The notes under the pieces are model-generated. The model made no database searches. It was not told the DNA's origin and was given only the letters and a program-made list of their open reading frames with translations. A stretch of 64,000 nt of DNA from Caldifarciminota bacterium (GTDB lineage Bacteria; Hydrothermota; Tepidihabitantia; B3-TA06): positions 28,360-92,359 of the forward strand of contig JAFGSK010000056.1 of assembly GCA_016934635.1 (NCBI GenBank), written 5' to 3'. Every line of letters begins with the position of its first letter. Positions within the stretch are counted from its first letter, which is position 1. Position numbers and translations under genes: made by a program. Positions 24,993 to 33,670 of the stretch are shown in pieces.

Positions 24993-27053
24993 GTGAAAGA
25001 ACCTGGTAAGATTCGTACATTCGGATTCTTCGGCCACGGCGGATCAGGCAAGACTACCCTGGCTGATGCGGTACTTTTCTTTACAGGAGCCAATACAAGG
25101 CAAGGGAAAGTAGACTCAGGAACTTCGATATTCGACTTCGACGATGCGGAAATAGAACGAAAGGTAAGCCTGAATCTTGCCCTGGCATCCTGTGAGCATA
25201 ATGGGATACAGTTTCACCTGGTCGATACACCAGGGTACGCAGACTTTACGGGTGAGATGATTGCCGGTGTCAAGGCGGTTGATACCGGTGTAGTCGTAAT
25301 AGACGCCGGTGAAGGTATCGGTGTGGGGACGGAGATGAGTTGGAAGCGACTGATAAACGAGAAAAAAGGGAAAGCCATCTTCATCAACAAGCTGGCCAAG
25401 CCCGACACCGACTTTGGGGCAATGTTCAATCAGATGGTCGAAGCCTACGGAACCTCGGTTGCCCCGGTGTCTATACCCATTGGAACCGGCCCGAACCACA
25501 AAGGTGTAGTTTGTCTTCTCGCGGAAAAAGCATATCTGACTAAGGACGGAAAGACCGAGGAAGCGCCCATCCCGGAAGAGGTCAAGGCTGATTTCGATAA
25601 ATACAGGGAGAAGCTCATCGAGGCGGTGGCCGAACTGGACGAAGGACTTCTCGAGAGCTACCTTGAGGGCAACGTGCCAACACTCGATCAGTTGAAACCC
25701 GTTCTCAAGAAGGGTATTGCCGAAGGGGCGATCTTCCCGCTCTTTGCAGGTGACGCCCTGACCATGACCGGCCTACATCCCTTCGTCACCTTTGTATCTG
25801 AATACTTCCCTTCACCAGCGGAAATTCAGCCGATTAAGATCAAGAAAGGCGAGGAAGAGAGGGAATTCGACCCCAAGGATTCCTCCGATACGGTAGCCTA
25901 CGTTTTCAAGACGGTATCCGACCCTCACCTTGGCGACCTCCTGTACGTTCGTGTTTTCTCAGGTGAAATCTCATCCGGGTCCAACCTCAAGAACATCGAC
26001 AAGAGTTCCTCCGAGCGGATCGGGCAGATACTTGCCATTCAAGGCAGGGAAAGGACAGAAACACCCAAGCTTGGTCCAGGCATGATAGGCGGGCTTGTCA
26101 AGCTCAAGAACACCCATACCGGGGATACCCTCACGTCCGGACCTCAGGTCTCCTTGGGCGCAATCCAGTTCCCGACGCCTCCCATCTCAGTAGCCATAGT
26201 TCCGAAGTCAAAGGGCGACGAGGAAAAGGTCTCGAACGCACTTGCCCGAATCCATGACGAAGACCCCACCTTCGTGTACAGGTTCGACCCCGAGCTCAAG
26301 CAGCAGATCATATCCGGCATGGGGGAACTTCACCTGGACGTTGTCCTCTCGAAGCTCAAGACCCGCTACGGCGTATCGGTGGATACCAAAAAGCCCCGCA
26401 TCGCCTACCGGGAAACCATAACCCAAGAGGCAACGGCCCAGGGCCGCCACAAGAAGCAGTCCGGGGGCCGGGGTCAGTTCGGCGACGTGTTCATTCGCCT
26501 TGAGCCTCTGCCACGCGGCGAGGGAGTGGTTTTCGAACAGAAGATATTCGGCGGGGCAGTGCCCAAGAACTTTCATCCAGCAGTCGAGAAAGGCGTTCGA
26601 GAATTCACCTCCCACGGCTATCTTGCCGGCTACCAGATGGTCGATTTAAAGGCCGTGCTCTACGACGGTTCCTACCATACGGTGGACTCCTCCGAAATCG
26701 CGTTCAAGCTTGCCGCCCAGATCGCTATGAAGGCCGCATGTGAGAAGGCAAAGCCCATTCTCTTAGAACCCATCCTCTACATCGAAGTAACCGTGCCTGA
26801 GGAGTTTATGGGCGACGTTATGGGCGATTTGAACTCCCGGCGTGGCAAGATACAGGGCATGGACACGGTCGGACGCAACCAGGTTGTCAAGGCTACAGTG
26901 CCCGAGGCGGAGATGTACAAGTACGCAACCACGTTGCGCTCCTTTACCCAGGGCCGCGGATTCTTTACCGCTTCCTTCGACCACTACGACCCGGTGCCCG
27001 CAGAGATTACACAGAAGGTCATCGCGGAAGCGAAGAAGGCAAAGGAAGAATAA
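24993..27053 (+). CDS. Elongation factor G-like GTPase (non-canonical EF-G paralogue)
   Basis: 686 residues with all five EF-G domains. The G domain has G1 GHGGSGKTTL instead of GHIDAGKTT, G3 DTPGYADF instead of DTPGHVDF, and the G4 position reads INKLAKPD: the Asp of NKxD is Ala. Domain IV (GGRGQFGDVFIRLEP, FHPAVEKGVREF) and domain V (EPILYIEVTVPEEFMGDVMG) are well kept. This is the EF-G-like/EF-G2 group rather than the str-operon FusA. Role is probably translational but unproven. GTG start with GGAGGAG upstream. Confidence 0.88.
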   Translation: MKEPGKIRTFGFFGHGGSGKTTLADAVLFFTGANTRQGKVDSGTSIFDFDDAEIERKVSLNLALASCEHNGIQFHLVDTPGYADFTGEMIAGVKAVDTGVVVIDAGEGIGVGTEMSWKRLINEKKGKAIFINKLAKPDTDFGAMFNQMVEAYGTSVAPVSIPIGTGPNHKGVVCLLAEKAYLTKDGKTEEAPIPEEVKADFDKYREKLIEAVAELDEGLLESYLEGNVPTLDQLKPVLKKGIAEGAIFPLFAGDALTMTGLHPFVTFVSEYFPSPAEIQPIKIKKGEEEREFDPKDSSDTVAYVFKTVSDPHLGDLLYVRVFSGEISSGSNLKNIDKSSSERIGQILAIQGRERTETPKLGPGMIGGLVKLKNTHTGDTLTSGPQVSLGAIQFPTPPISVAIVPKSKGDEEKVSNALARIHDEDPTFVYRFDPELKQQIISGMGELHLDVVLSKLKTRYGVSVDTKKPRIAYRETITQEATAQGRHKKQSGGRGQFGDVFIRLEPLPRGEGVVFEQKIFGGAVPKNFHPAVEKGVREFTSHGYLAGYQMVDLKAVLYDGSYHTVDSSEIAFKLAAQIAMKAACEKAKPILLEPILYIEVTVPEEFMGDVMGDLNSRRGKIQGMDTVGRNQVVKATVPEAEMYKYATTLRSFTQGRGFFTASFDHYDPVPAEITQKVIAEAKKAKEE

Positions 27054-27205
27054 TTTCACCCCAACCGGATACTTCGTCTCCGGTCGGGAACCCCGGAAGC
27101 AACAGGGCTCTGTTATTGTCTGACGGGTAGGATCAGTGGTCTACAAAGTTTTACAATTGTGAATCTTCTCCGCGTTGCGGAAAAGATCGGAAGAAAAGAT
27201 CGAAG

Positions 27206-27228
27206 GTCAGCCTCAGGCTGGCTTTTTT
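27206..27228 (+). terminator. Rho-independent terminator after the EF-G-like gene
   Basis: Stem GTCAGCC/GGCTGGC (one G-T pair) with loop TCA, followed by six T residues. It ends the recF to EF-G run and lies between convergent genes. The wider gap 27054-27253 holds nothing else I can support. Confidence 0.85.
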
Positions 27229-27253
27229 CACCCTCTCCAGACTAAAAAAAGGA

Positions 27254-28387
27254 TTAATTCCGATCTTCTATGAGCGATATGATCGGATAGACTGCATTAT
27301 AGTGTTTTTGGATAAACATCGGTGCCCGTTTGCGATAAAGACGTTCTCCGAGACGATCGACTATCGGGATGAGCAAACGCTCGGTTTCGCATAAAACAGG
27401 CGATACGGTATGAAGCATACCTGTAGTCTGGTAATTCAGGCATGAGCAATTGTTGTTACATCGGGATTTGACCGCACATTCCATGCAAGCGTCGTCTGCT
27501 TTAGAGTGCATGTTGTACAGACGCTGACGTTCATTTTCATCAATCCCAGTGTACACATTACCCATAGTATACATACCCTTATTTGAGACGCCATCCGCTA
27601 CAAACTGCACACATGGATAGATGTCTCCATCCGGCGCTATTGAAAGCTGGTATTTACCAAACGAGCAGCGGTAGCACAATGCATCTTCTCCTCGAATATG
27701 GGAGGAAAACTTTGTCTCGAACGATGAGAAGTAAAATTTGCGTTCCTCTAACGTCCAGCGTTCATAGAGCCGGGCGAGTTTGCGGTACTGCCTCTGTAAC
27801 TCGGTAATGGTTTCATCTGTCCAGTCACCGGCGTAGTTGAGAGATGCTATTACGTACTTAAATCCCTTCTCTATAAGGAACTTGACGGATTCGGCGTAAT
27901 ACTGAACCGTTTCAGGGGTAACGGTCATAAGGATATTGGAATACGGTTGATATTGAAGGAGTAAGTCCATCTTTGGTAAAAGTGCATCGAATGTGCCTTC
28001 GCCTGCGGTCGTTCGGCGGTGCTTGTCGTGCGCCTCCGCTATACCGTCTAGACTCAGTGCAACCAGCAACCCGACTGAATTAGCGTATTGAAGAAAGTCT
28101 TCGTCCATCAGTAACCCGTTGGTGGAAATCTTGAAGTGAAATGAGCAGCCTCGTTTACGCTCGAGCTGTTTGCATTTTGCGATGGTCGATTTGATGAGCG
28201 GAAGTTTCAACAGCGGTTCGCCGCCGAAGAATATCACACCTGTGTTAGCCGGGTACAGTTCCGAGGCAAATTCAACCGCTCTGTGGGCGGTCTCCTCGGT
28301 CATATCAATCCTGTTTACGGGCGGCGAGTAGCAGTAGGAGCAGCGCATGTTGCATCCTGTTGTGATATGAAGGGTTACGTGTATTAT
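27254..28387 (-). CDS. Radical SAM/SPASM enzyme of a putative peptide-modification cassette
   Basis: From the probable AUA start about 377 residues. The radical SAM cluster motif is C12-N-M-R-C16-S-Y-C19. Next come FFGGEPLL, ISTNGLL and LSLDGIAEAHD, typical of anSME/peptide maturases. A C-terminal SPASM-type auxiliary-cluster region has CYRCSFGKYQLSIAPDGDIY and then PC, CMECAVKSRCNNNCSC and a final VLCE. The first ATG (28348) would remove Cys12, so the true start must be upstream; only non-standard codons exist before the TGA at 28388-28390, and AUA 28385-28387 gives an ATAA overlap with the gene before it. Substrate is likely one or both upstream paralogues (inference). Confidence 0.82.
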   Translation of the reverse strand: MIHVTLHITTGCNMRCSYCYSPPVNRIDMTEETAHRAVEFASELYPANTGVIFFGGEPLLKLPLIKSTIAKCKQLERKRGCSFHFKISTNGLLMDEDFLQYANSVGLLVALSLDGIAEAHDKHRRTTAGEGTFDALLPKMDLLLQYQPYSNILMTVTPETVQYYAESVKFLIEKGFKYVIASLNYAGDWTDETITELQRQYRKLARLYERWTLEERKFYFSSFETKFSSHIRGEDALCYRCSFGKYQLSIAPDGDIYPCVQFVADGVSNKGMYTMGNVYTGIDENERQRLYNMHSKADDACMECAVKSRCNNNCSCLNYQTTGMLHTVSPVLCETERLLIPIVDRLGERLYRKRAPMFIQKHYNAVYPIISLIEDRN

Positions 28388-29268
28388 TCACCCCCAGCTT
28401 GATCGAGCACACCGGTTTTCTTTAACCAGTAGATGAAATCAGAAATTTGTCTTTTTAGCAATTCGATCGATCTTTCTCTCGCCTCCAAATATAACGCTTG
28501 TTGTTCCTCCTGGTATTCTTCCGGTGTCTGCCCTTTGTTCATACTGCTACCTTTAATACGGCACATGGGATCGTAGAATATGGCCACGTTATACTTCCCG
28601 CAATTCTCTAACTTCTCAGTAATATTCCCGGCAAGTGAGACTGGCGAGAAGTAACTCACACTACTCCAACCTTCCTGCTTATAGAGACCCGTAACCAACT
28701 CATCATAATCGTAGTGTGATACGAACTCATAGCCCAATCCAAGTGTTCTGTTGAATCCATCTAAGTTGAGATTTTTCTCCACCGTATCCGGTTTTAGCCA
28801 ATTATATCTAGCCATTGCAGTGTCAGGCTCGAAAGTGACTTCGTCGAGAGTAACTTCATCTGTGTCGAAAATAACACCTTGTTTTTTAAATTCCTCCTCA
28901 ATAACTACACTTGCTTCCTCCTCAGATAAGAAAACAGGCGGTGCAACAACAATGCAACCTGCTGATCCCTGACCATCACCATGGATAAAGAGCGGCGCCA
29001 CTTGCACTATGCTCTTGTCACGGGTTTGAGACTGTTCATTCTCAGCAATACCCTCATCCGACTCTACGACTTGACCCTGTTCAGTTTCCTGAGCAGTGAC
29101 CTTACGTATTCCACCCCCCAACAGGAAGGCAGCCAGCGTACCTGCGACCAGAGGTTTTGCCTTCCAGATAGCCGGTACGTTGTAGCGTAACAACTCAGGG
29201 TTGAGAACTGCAAACTCCCGCGTCGGGTAGAACGGCTCGGTGTAAATCTTGATCGGCTTTACTTTCAT
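28384..29268 (-). CDS. Leader-bearing membrane-anchored protein A, putative rSAM substrate or partner
   Basis: 294 residues; no named family recognised. Residues 1-35 are a charged, leader-like stretch containing YPTREFAVLNPELLRYNVPA and WKAKPLV. A hydrophobic helix follows (AGTLAAFLLGG, then VTAQ), suggesting N-in/C-out anchoring or a late signal. An acidic linker leads into a conserved block HGDGQGSAGCIVVAPPVFLS and EEEA. The C-terminal end (LLKRQISDFIYWLKKTGVL) is shared with the paralogue upstream. SD AGGAG lies upstream. It lies 9 nt after gene B and overlaps the radical SAM gene by 4 nt. Confidence 0.7.
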   Translation of the reverse strand: MKVKPIKIYTEPFYPTREFAVLNPELLRYNVPAIWKAKPLVAGTLAAFLLGGGIRKVTAQETEQGQVVESDEGIAENEQSQTRDKSIVQVAPLFIHGDGQGSAGCIVVAPPVFLSEEEASVVIEEEFKKQGVIFDTDEVTLDEVTFEPDTAMARYNWLKPDTVEKNLNLDGFNRTLGLGYEFVSHYDYDELVTGLYKQEGWSSVSYFSPVSLAGNITEKLENCGKYNVAIFYDPMCRIKGSSMNKGQTPEEYQEEQQALYLEARERSIELLKRQISDFIYWLKKTGVLDQAGGE

Positions 29269-29277
29269 TTCTCCTCC

Positions 29278-30057
29278 TTATTCTGCCTCCAGTATTCCAT
29301 GCTCCTTGACCCAGGAAATGAAATCTTGGACTTGATTACGAAGAAGTTCTTCAGATAATTCCTTTGTATCCGCTACTGGGTCGTAAAAGACACCCACATT
29401 CGTCCTGTTACCGGAAGATTTCTTTAATTGTTCGACTAAACTGTCCGCTACACCTATAATATTGTAGCCATTCCCCGGTATCACCATCGGTATACTCCCT
29501 CCCATCTTGCAGCAGTCTTCTCGGGAGATAAATTCGTATCCGATTTTGAATTTTTCATTGTATCCATCCAAAACTACTTTAACCTTTCGAGTTTCACCCT
29601 TGTATTCAAATTCGTAAGTAAAGGTATCCTTAATTGTATCGTTTCCGTCAAAGGCAATCTTCTGTTTCTTCATCGCATCCTCAATTATCAGTCGTGCCTC
29701 ACCTTCAGAAAGAAATACAGGCGGAGATATAGCCATACAGCCAATTGATCCATAGCCTCCTCCGTGAACGAACACCGGTGCAACTCTTGCGGCTGACGTC
29801 TCTGGAGCTTCATCACGTGTGGTTTCTTGAAGCTTAACTTTATCCCCACTACTAACCTGAACTTGTTCTTCTGTGTTTTGAGCAACAATCTTACTCGTTA
29901 CCCCACCCAGCAGGAACGCAGCCAACGTACCTGCTACTAAAGGCTTTGCCTTCCACACCGCCGGGACGTTGTAACGCAACAATTCAGGATTAAGGACTGC
30001 GAACTCCCGGGTAGGATAGTCTGGGAAGCCATAGGTTTTTATCGGTTTTATCTCCAT
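29278..30057 (-). CDS. Leader-bearing membrane-anchored protein B, putative rSAM substrate or partner
   Basis: About 259 residues; start moved to ATG 30055-30057 because GAGGAGG lies 7 nt upstream. Its first 52 residues match protein A almost residue for residue (YPTREFAVLNPELLRYNVPA, then VWKAKPLVAGTLAAFLLGG), while codons differ at many third positions and the remainder diverges. The shared core is HGGGYGSIGCMAISPPVFLS, the DGYN and GYEFIS segments, and the C-terminal QVQDFISWVKEHGIL. An adjacent Cys pair (EDCCK) is unique to B. First gene of the cassette. Confidence 0.7.
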   Translation of the reverse strand: MEIKPIKTYGFPDYPTREFAVLNPELLRYNVPAVWKAKPLVAGTLAAFLLGGVTSKIVAQNTEEQVQVSSGDKVKLQETTRDEAPETSAARVAPVFVHGGGYGSIGCMAISPPVFLSEGEARLIIEDAMKKQKIAFDGNDTIKDTFTYEFEYKGETRKVKVVLDGYNEKFKIGYEFISREDCCKMGGSIPMVIPGNGYNIIGVADSLVEQLKKSSGNRTNVGVFYDPVADTKELSEELLRNQVQDFISWVKEHGILEAE

Positions 30058-30101
30058 AAGTAACCTCCTCAAGGGATTGTTCGCCCCTGATGTTTACCAG
30101 A

Positions 30102-30129
30102 AATATACTCGATTCCGTTAGAGTGTCAA
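30102..30129 (-). promoter_or_regulatory. Promoter of the radical SAM cassette
   Basis: Minus strand TTGACA (30129-30124), 16-bp spacer, TATATT (30107-30102), about 45 nt before the ATG of protein B. Confidence 0.82.
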
Positions 30130-30157
30130 GTCGAAATCCGTAATACTTACAGATTAG

Positions 30158-30185
30158 TTGACAATCCCTTCATCTTCCATATTGT
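30158..30185 (+). promoter_or_regulatory. Promoter of the YadA-head/S74 gene
   Basis: TTGACA (30158-30163), 16-bp spacer, TATTGT (30180-30185), leaving a leader of about 80 nt. It diverges from the promoter at 30102-30129. Confidence 0.65.
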
Positions 30186-30272
30186 TATCCGGATAAGCTA
30201 AAAATCAGAAAGGAGAGCGTATTATATGCGCTTGAGTATAACAAATCCCCAACAAACAATAGGAGGAAGTTG

Positions 30273-31424
30273 ATGAAACGTGTATGTGCAATCATGCTGC
30301 TTCTGGGATTGGTGACTGCAGCATTCGCCCAGGGCAAGGACGCCGTTATCGGTGACGGTGCGGAGAACACCGCGGACGGAGATTATGCTACCGTAAGCGG
30401 AGGTAAGGAAAACACGAGCCCCGGGTACGGTACGGTGATTGGTGGAGGTATAAGGAACCAGGCCACATCCAGATTCGTGACTGTCGCAGGCGGCACCTAC
30501 AACCTGGGTTCGGGAGACAATACGACCATCTCGGGCGGACAATCCAACCAGGCTGCGGCTAAAAGCACGGTAATAGGCGGTGGAGAAAACAACAAAGCAC
30601 TTGGGTCTTGTACTGTGATCGCAGGAGGAAGTAAAAACGAGGCGACTGCAGACACCTCCACCATATGCGGCGGTGTCGAGAATAAGACGGAGGGTATGGG
30701 TTCGACCGTTGCCGGAGGCAGGCAGAACTTCGCAGGAGCCGTATGCGGTACGGTCGGCGGTGGGAACTTTAATCGGGTAGAAACCGAGTCCGAATACGGA
30801 ACCGTTGCAGGCGGTGCAAACAATCGCGTGAGTCAGCCCTATGCCACGGTGCCCGGCGGACTTTACAACAACGCCAACGGATTTGCGAGCTTTGCGGCAG
30901 GGCGCAAGGCTGCGGCAAACCATGCAGGATGTTTCGTCTGGGCAGACGCGCAGGATCGCTACATCGAGTCTCAAGATCGCAACCAGTTCATTGTCCGTGC
31001 ACAGGGCGGAGTCTGGTTCGGGGACGACAGCTACCCTAATTTCAAAAAAGACGCCTTTATCCAGACCACGGCTAAGAACGCCTATCTTTCGAGAGAAACA
31101 GGGCAGTGGGAGATCCCGTCTGACCGCGATCTGAAGGAAGATTTCGAGGCCGTCGACCAGAAGGATATCCTAGACAAGGTTGCCGAACTTCCTATTACCT
31201 CGTGGCGATACAAGGGTGAGGATGCGTCGGTGAAGCACCTGGGGCCTGTGGCGCAGGATTTTCATGCGACATTCGACCTGGGATCGAGCGGCACGAGTAT
31301 AACCCCGACCGACCTGGACGGTGTAGCTCTTGCTGCAATACAGGCTCTGGTTGTAGAACTTGAGGAAGCTGACGCAAGGATTGCAGAATTGGAAGAAAGA
31401 CTCAATGCCCTGGAGGAAAAATAA
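30273..31424 (+). CDS. Secreted YadA-head-repeat protein with S74 self-cleaving chaperone domain
   Basis: 383 residues. ATG 30273 is preferred to the preceding TTG because AGGAGG sits 6 nt upstream. A signal peptide (AIMLLLGLVTAAFA) is followed by some eight YadA-like head repeats of 22-24 residues (TVSGGKENTSPGYG, TVIGGGIRNQAT and similar), which normally trimerise as a left-handed beta-roll. A C-terminal peptidase S74/intramolecular chaperone domain begins at Ser283 (SDRDLKEDFE), the usual self-cleavage site. A Leu/Glu coiled coil ends the protein. No YadA membrane anchor is present. Confidence 0.8.
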   Translation: MKRVCAIMLLLGLVTAAFAQGKDAVIGDGAENTADGDYATVSGGKENTSPGYGTVIGGGIRNQATSRFVTVAGGTYNLGSGDNTTISGGQSNQAAAKSTVIGGGENNKALGSCTVIAGGSKNEATADTSTICGGVENKTEGMGSTVAGGRQNFAGAVCGTVGGGNFNRVETESEYGTVAGGANNRVSQPYATVPGGLYNNANGFASFAAGRKAAANHAGCFVWADAQDRYIESQDRNQFIVRAQGGVWFGDDSYPNFKKDAFIQTTAKNAYLSRETGQWEIPSDRDLKEDFEAVDQKDILDKVAELPITSWRYKGEDASVKHLGPVAQDFHATFDLGSSGTSITPTDLDGVALAAIQALVVELEEADARIAELEERLNALEEK

Positions 31425-32536
31425 TGAAAAAGATCCTCGAGTGTTTTTTTTCAGTAACCTTACTGGCTTTTTCCCTAGCCTGTTCCGAAGAACCCCCCGA
31501 TGAAGTGTGGAATAAGACTTTTGACGGTGGATACGACGACCAGGCGTGGAGCGTAGAAGTAGACCCAAGCGGTAACGTATACGTGGTCGGTTTTTCCTAT
31601 GACGGTTCATGGAACAACTTTCGAGCAATCAAGTATAATCAGAACGGAAACGTCCTATGGAATGAGACCTTCGGGATGCCTGGGTCGGCTAAGGCCTATG
31701 GAACGAGCATAGATGGAATTGGAAACCTCTACTTGGCAGGAACAGTAGATGTGGGGGTCGACATTTACTGTATTGCTAAAATCTATCCCAACGGTGAGAG
31801 GGATTGGTACATAACTAAAGATGTAGGGGATTCCGAAGCGCACGCTATTGCAGTTGACGCATCCGGCTTCATGTACGTTACAGGCCACCTGTTATCCGGC
31901 AGGACATGTACTACCTGGAAATTAAGTCCCTCCGGAGACGATGTCTGGCTCGTAGATTTTTCCGACTACGATATCAACCGTGGATTCGGTATCGCCGTTG
32001 ATCAGACAGGTGATATATACGTTGCCGGGATGGGTGGCGCCGAGGCGAACACTGACTTCCTGATCGTAAAATACGACTCCGATGGAGACTTCCAGTGGAA
32101 CGAAAACTATGACCTTAGCGCTGAAGATACTGCGAGGGACGTGGTTGTAGATAACGCAGGTTATTTTTGTGTCACAGGCACTTGCAGTAATGGAAGCGAT
32201 TCTGATTTTCTTACACTGAAGTATGATACATCCGGGGCTTTGGAATGGTCTAACCAGTATGACTCTGGTGCAGACGATGGTGGATACGGTGTAGCCATAG
32301 ATGACAAGGGCAATGTTTACGTGACCGGTTACTCTCATAATGGTTTCGATTACGATTACTTGACTCTGAAATACAACTCCAAGGGCAAGCTCATATGGGA
32401 AAAAACTTTTGACTCGGGCGTCGATGACATCGGTACCGGGATTGCGGTAGACGGTGACGGATACGTTTACGTGACCGGTTATTGCGGGGACGCTTCAACC
32501 GAGGTATATGATTTCTGTACGATCAGGTACGAATGA
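31424..32536 (+). CDS. SBBP-repeat beta-propeller lipoprotein
   Basis: 370 residues. Lipoprotein signal with lipobox LAFSLAC (Cys20), then seven or more SBBP-type propeller repeats of about 50 residues with the pattern DxxGNVYVTGYS followed by DFLTLKYDxxGxxxW. It should be anchored by lipid and exposed on the periplasmic or outer surface. The ATG overlaps the previous stop by one base (TAATG), so it is translationally coupled to the YadA/S74 protein. No C-terminal sorting domain is seen, in contrast to its DNRLRE neighbours. Ligand unknown. Confidence 0.8.
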   Translation: MKKILECFFSVTLLAFSLACSEEPPDEVWNKTFDGGYDDQAWSVEVDPSGNVYVVGFSYDGSWNNFRAIKYNQNGNVLWNETFGMPGSAKAYGTSIDGIGNLYLAGTVDVGVDIYCIAKIYPNGERDWYITKDVGDSEAHAIAVDASGFMYVTGHLLSGRTCTTWKLSPSGDDVWLVDFSDYDINRGFGIAVDQTGDIYVAGMGGAEANTDFLIVKYDSDGDFQWNENYDLSAEDTARDVVVDNAGYFCVTGTCSNGSDSDFLTLKYDTSGALEWSNQYDSGADDGGYGVAIDDKGNVYVTGYSHNGFDYDYLTLKYNSKGKLIWEKTFDSGVDDIGTGIAVDGDGYVYVTGYCGDASTEVYDFCTIRYE

Positions 32537-32762
32537 GAAGTTTATACTACTGAGTATCGAGTCTCAAGACACTCATCTCGACGGGGGGCGAGAAACATGA
32601 AGCGGGTGTTTTACGTCTGTCTATTAAAGCGGTATTTGTAAAATGATTCCGCGGGAATTATCGCAGGACGGGCGGTAACCTGCCGGGATACAAAACATGG
32701 AGGCGCGTGCGATTACATAATGTGTTTTTCCTGTAAAGAATTTATCAACCACGGAGGAATTG

Positions 32763-33623
32763 ATGAAAAAGGCACTTAAGGCTTTTGTCGCGCTGGCATT
32801 TTGTTTATCTGCGGTTCGAGCCAGCGAGACCGCTTTGCCCGTTTCCAAGGACAGCAAGGTGAACGAAGGGAATCCTATGACAACGTACGGTAACGAAGAG
32901 TTCTACACCGTATGGGGTGGCCCTTTAATCATAAAAGACGAAAAGGCTCTTCTTTACTTCAACGGAGTAGATGAACTCCGACAAGCTGGATACGTGTGCG
33001 AGTTCGCCCTGCTCAGACTGTACATAACCTCGATGATTGCACCGGCCCCCGCCAATATATTCAAAATAGCCGGCGCCTGGGACGAGGCGACCGTTTGCTG
33101 GGATAACCGTCCGGGAGAGGATCACAGCATACAAGTCATGAAGGATTTGCCCTCAAGCCAGGATGTGTGGTTCGAGGTTGACGTCACAAACATAGTTAAG
33201 TCCTGGATGAATGAAGGCGAGCCTAATAACGGTTTCTACGCCGGCATTTCGGAAGATGTCTCCACGGCAGGAGGCTGCCAATTCGCGTCCGGAGAGTTCC
33301 CTGATACCACGCTGAGACCGCGTTTGTTCTTGGAGTATTACCCTGGCGGTGGTGTGGAACAGCAGGATATGCAAGATTTGTCCTTTAATGTATCCGGCAT
33401 TACCGGCAGGTGGGCGGATATATCCTTCTCGCTTGACGCTTCAGGTTTCGTTTCCCTGAAGGTGTACGACGCGCGAGGTAGCCTGATTAAGACACTTTCT
33501 GATGGTTTTTCCGGTTCCGGAGATCACGAATTCGTCTGGAAACCTGAACAAGCTGGTGTGTATTTTGTTAAGTTGTCATCAGGAAGTAACGTAATTGTAA
33601 GGAAGTTCGTGAGCGTAAGGTAA
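32763..33623 (+). CDS. DNRLRE-domain secreted protein 1 of a tandem family
   Basis: 286 residues; ATG 32763 with GGAGG 5 nt upstream. Signal peptide (AFVALAFCLSAVRA), a DNRLRE-type domain of about 165 residues with the diagnostic AWDEATVCWDNRPGED and VDVTNIVKSWMNEGEPNNGF, then a Por-secretion-tail-like end (VYDARGSLIKTL, GVYFVKLSSG, RKFVSVR). DNRLRE domains are found in surface and carbohydrate-linked proteins, but their ligands are largely unknown. First of six paralogues in direct tandem. Confidence 0.8.
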   Translation: MKKALKAFVALAFCLSAVRASETALPVSKDSKVNEGNPMTTYGNEEFYTVWGGPLIIKDEKALLYFNGVDELRQAGYVCEFALLRLYITSMIAPAPANIFKIAGAWDEATVCWDNRPGEDHSIQVMKDLPSSQDVWFEVDVTNIVKSWMNEGEPNNGFYAGISEDVSTAGGCQFASGEFPDTTLRPRLFLEYYPGGGVEQQDMQDLSFNVSGITGRWADISFSLDASGFVSLKVYDARGSLIKTLSDGFSGSGDHEFVWKPEQAGVYFVKLSSGSNVIVRKFVSVR

Positions 33624-33670
33624 GTATCTTGAAAACATCGGCGATAAGCCTAAAAAACCAAGGAGGCATG

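Noticed and set aside
30222..30974. 250-codon minus-strand ORF opposite the YadA-head gene
   Set aside because: A shadow frame kept open by the regular GGC/GGA-rich repeats of the real gene; Cys/Arg-rich, with no SD.
30273..31424. Prophage tail fibre
   Set aside because: It has a signal peptide and no phage structural, lysis or integrase genes nearby; a chromosomal secreted protein is more likely.
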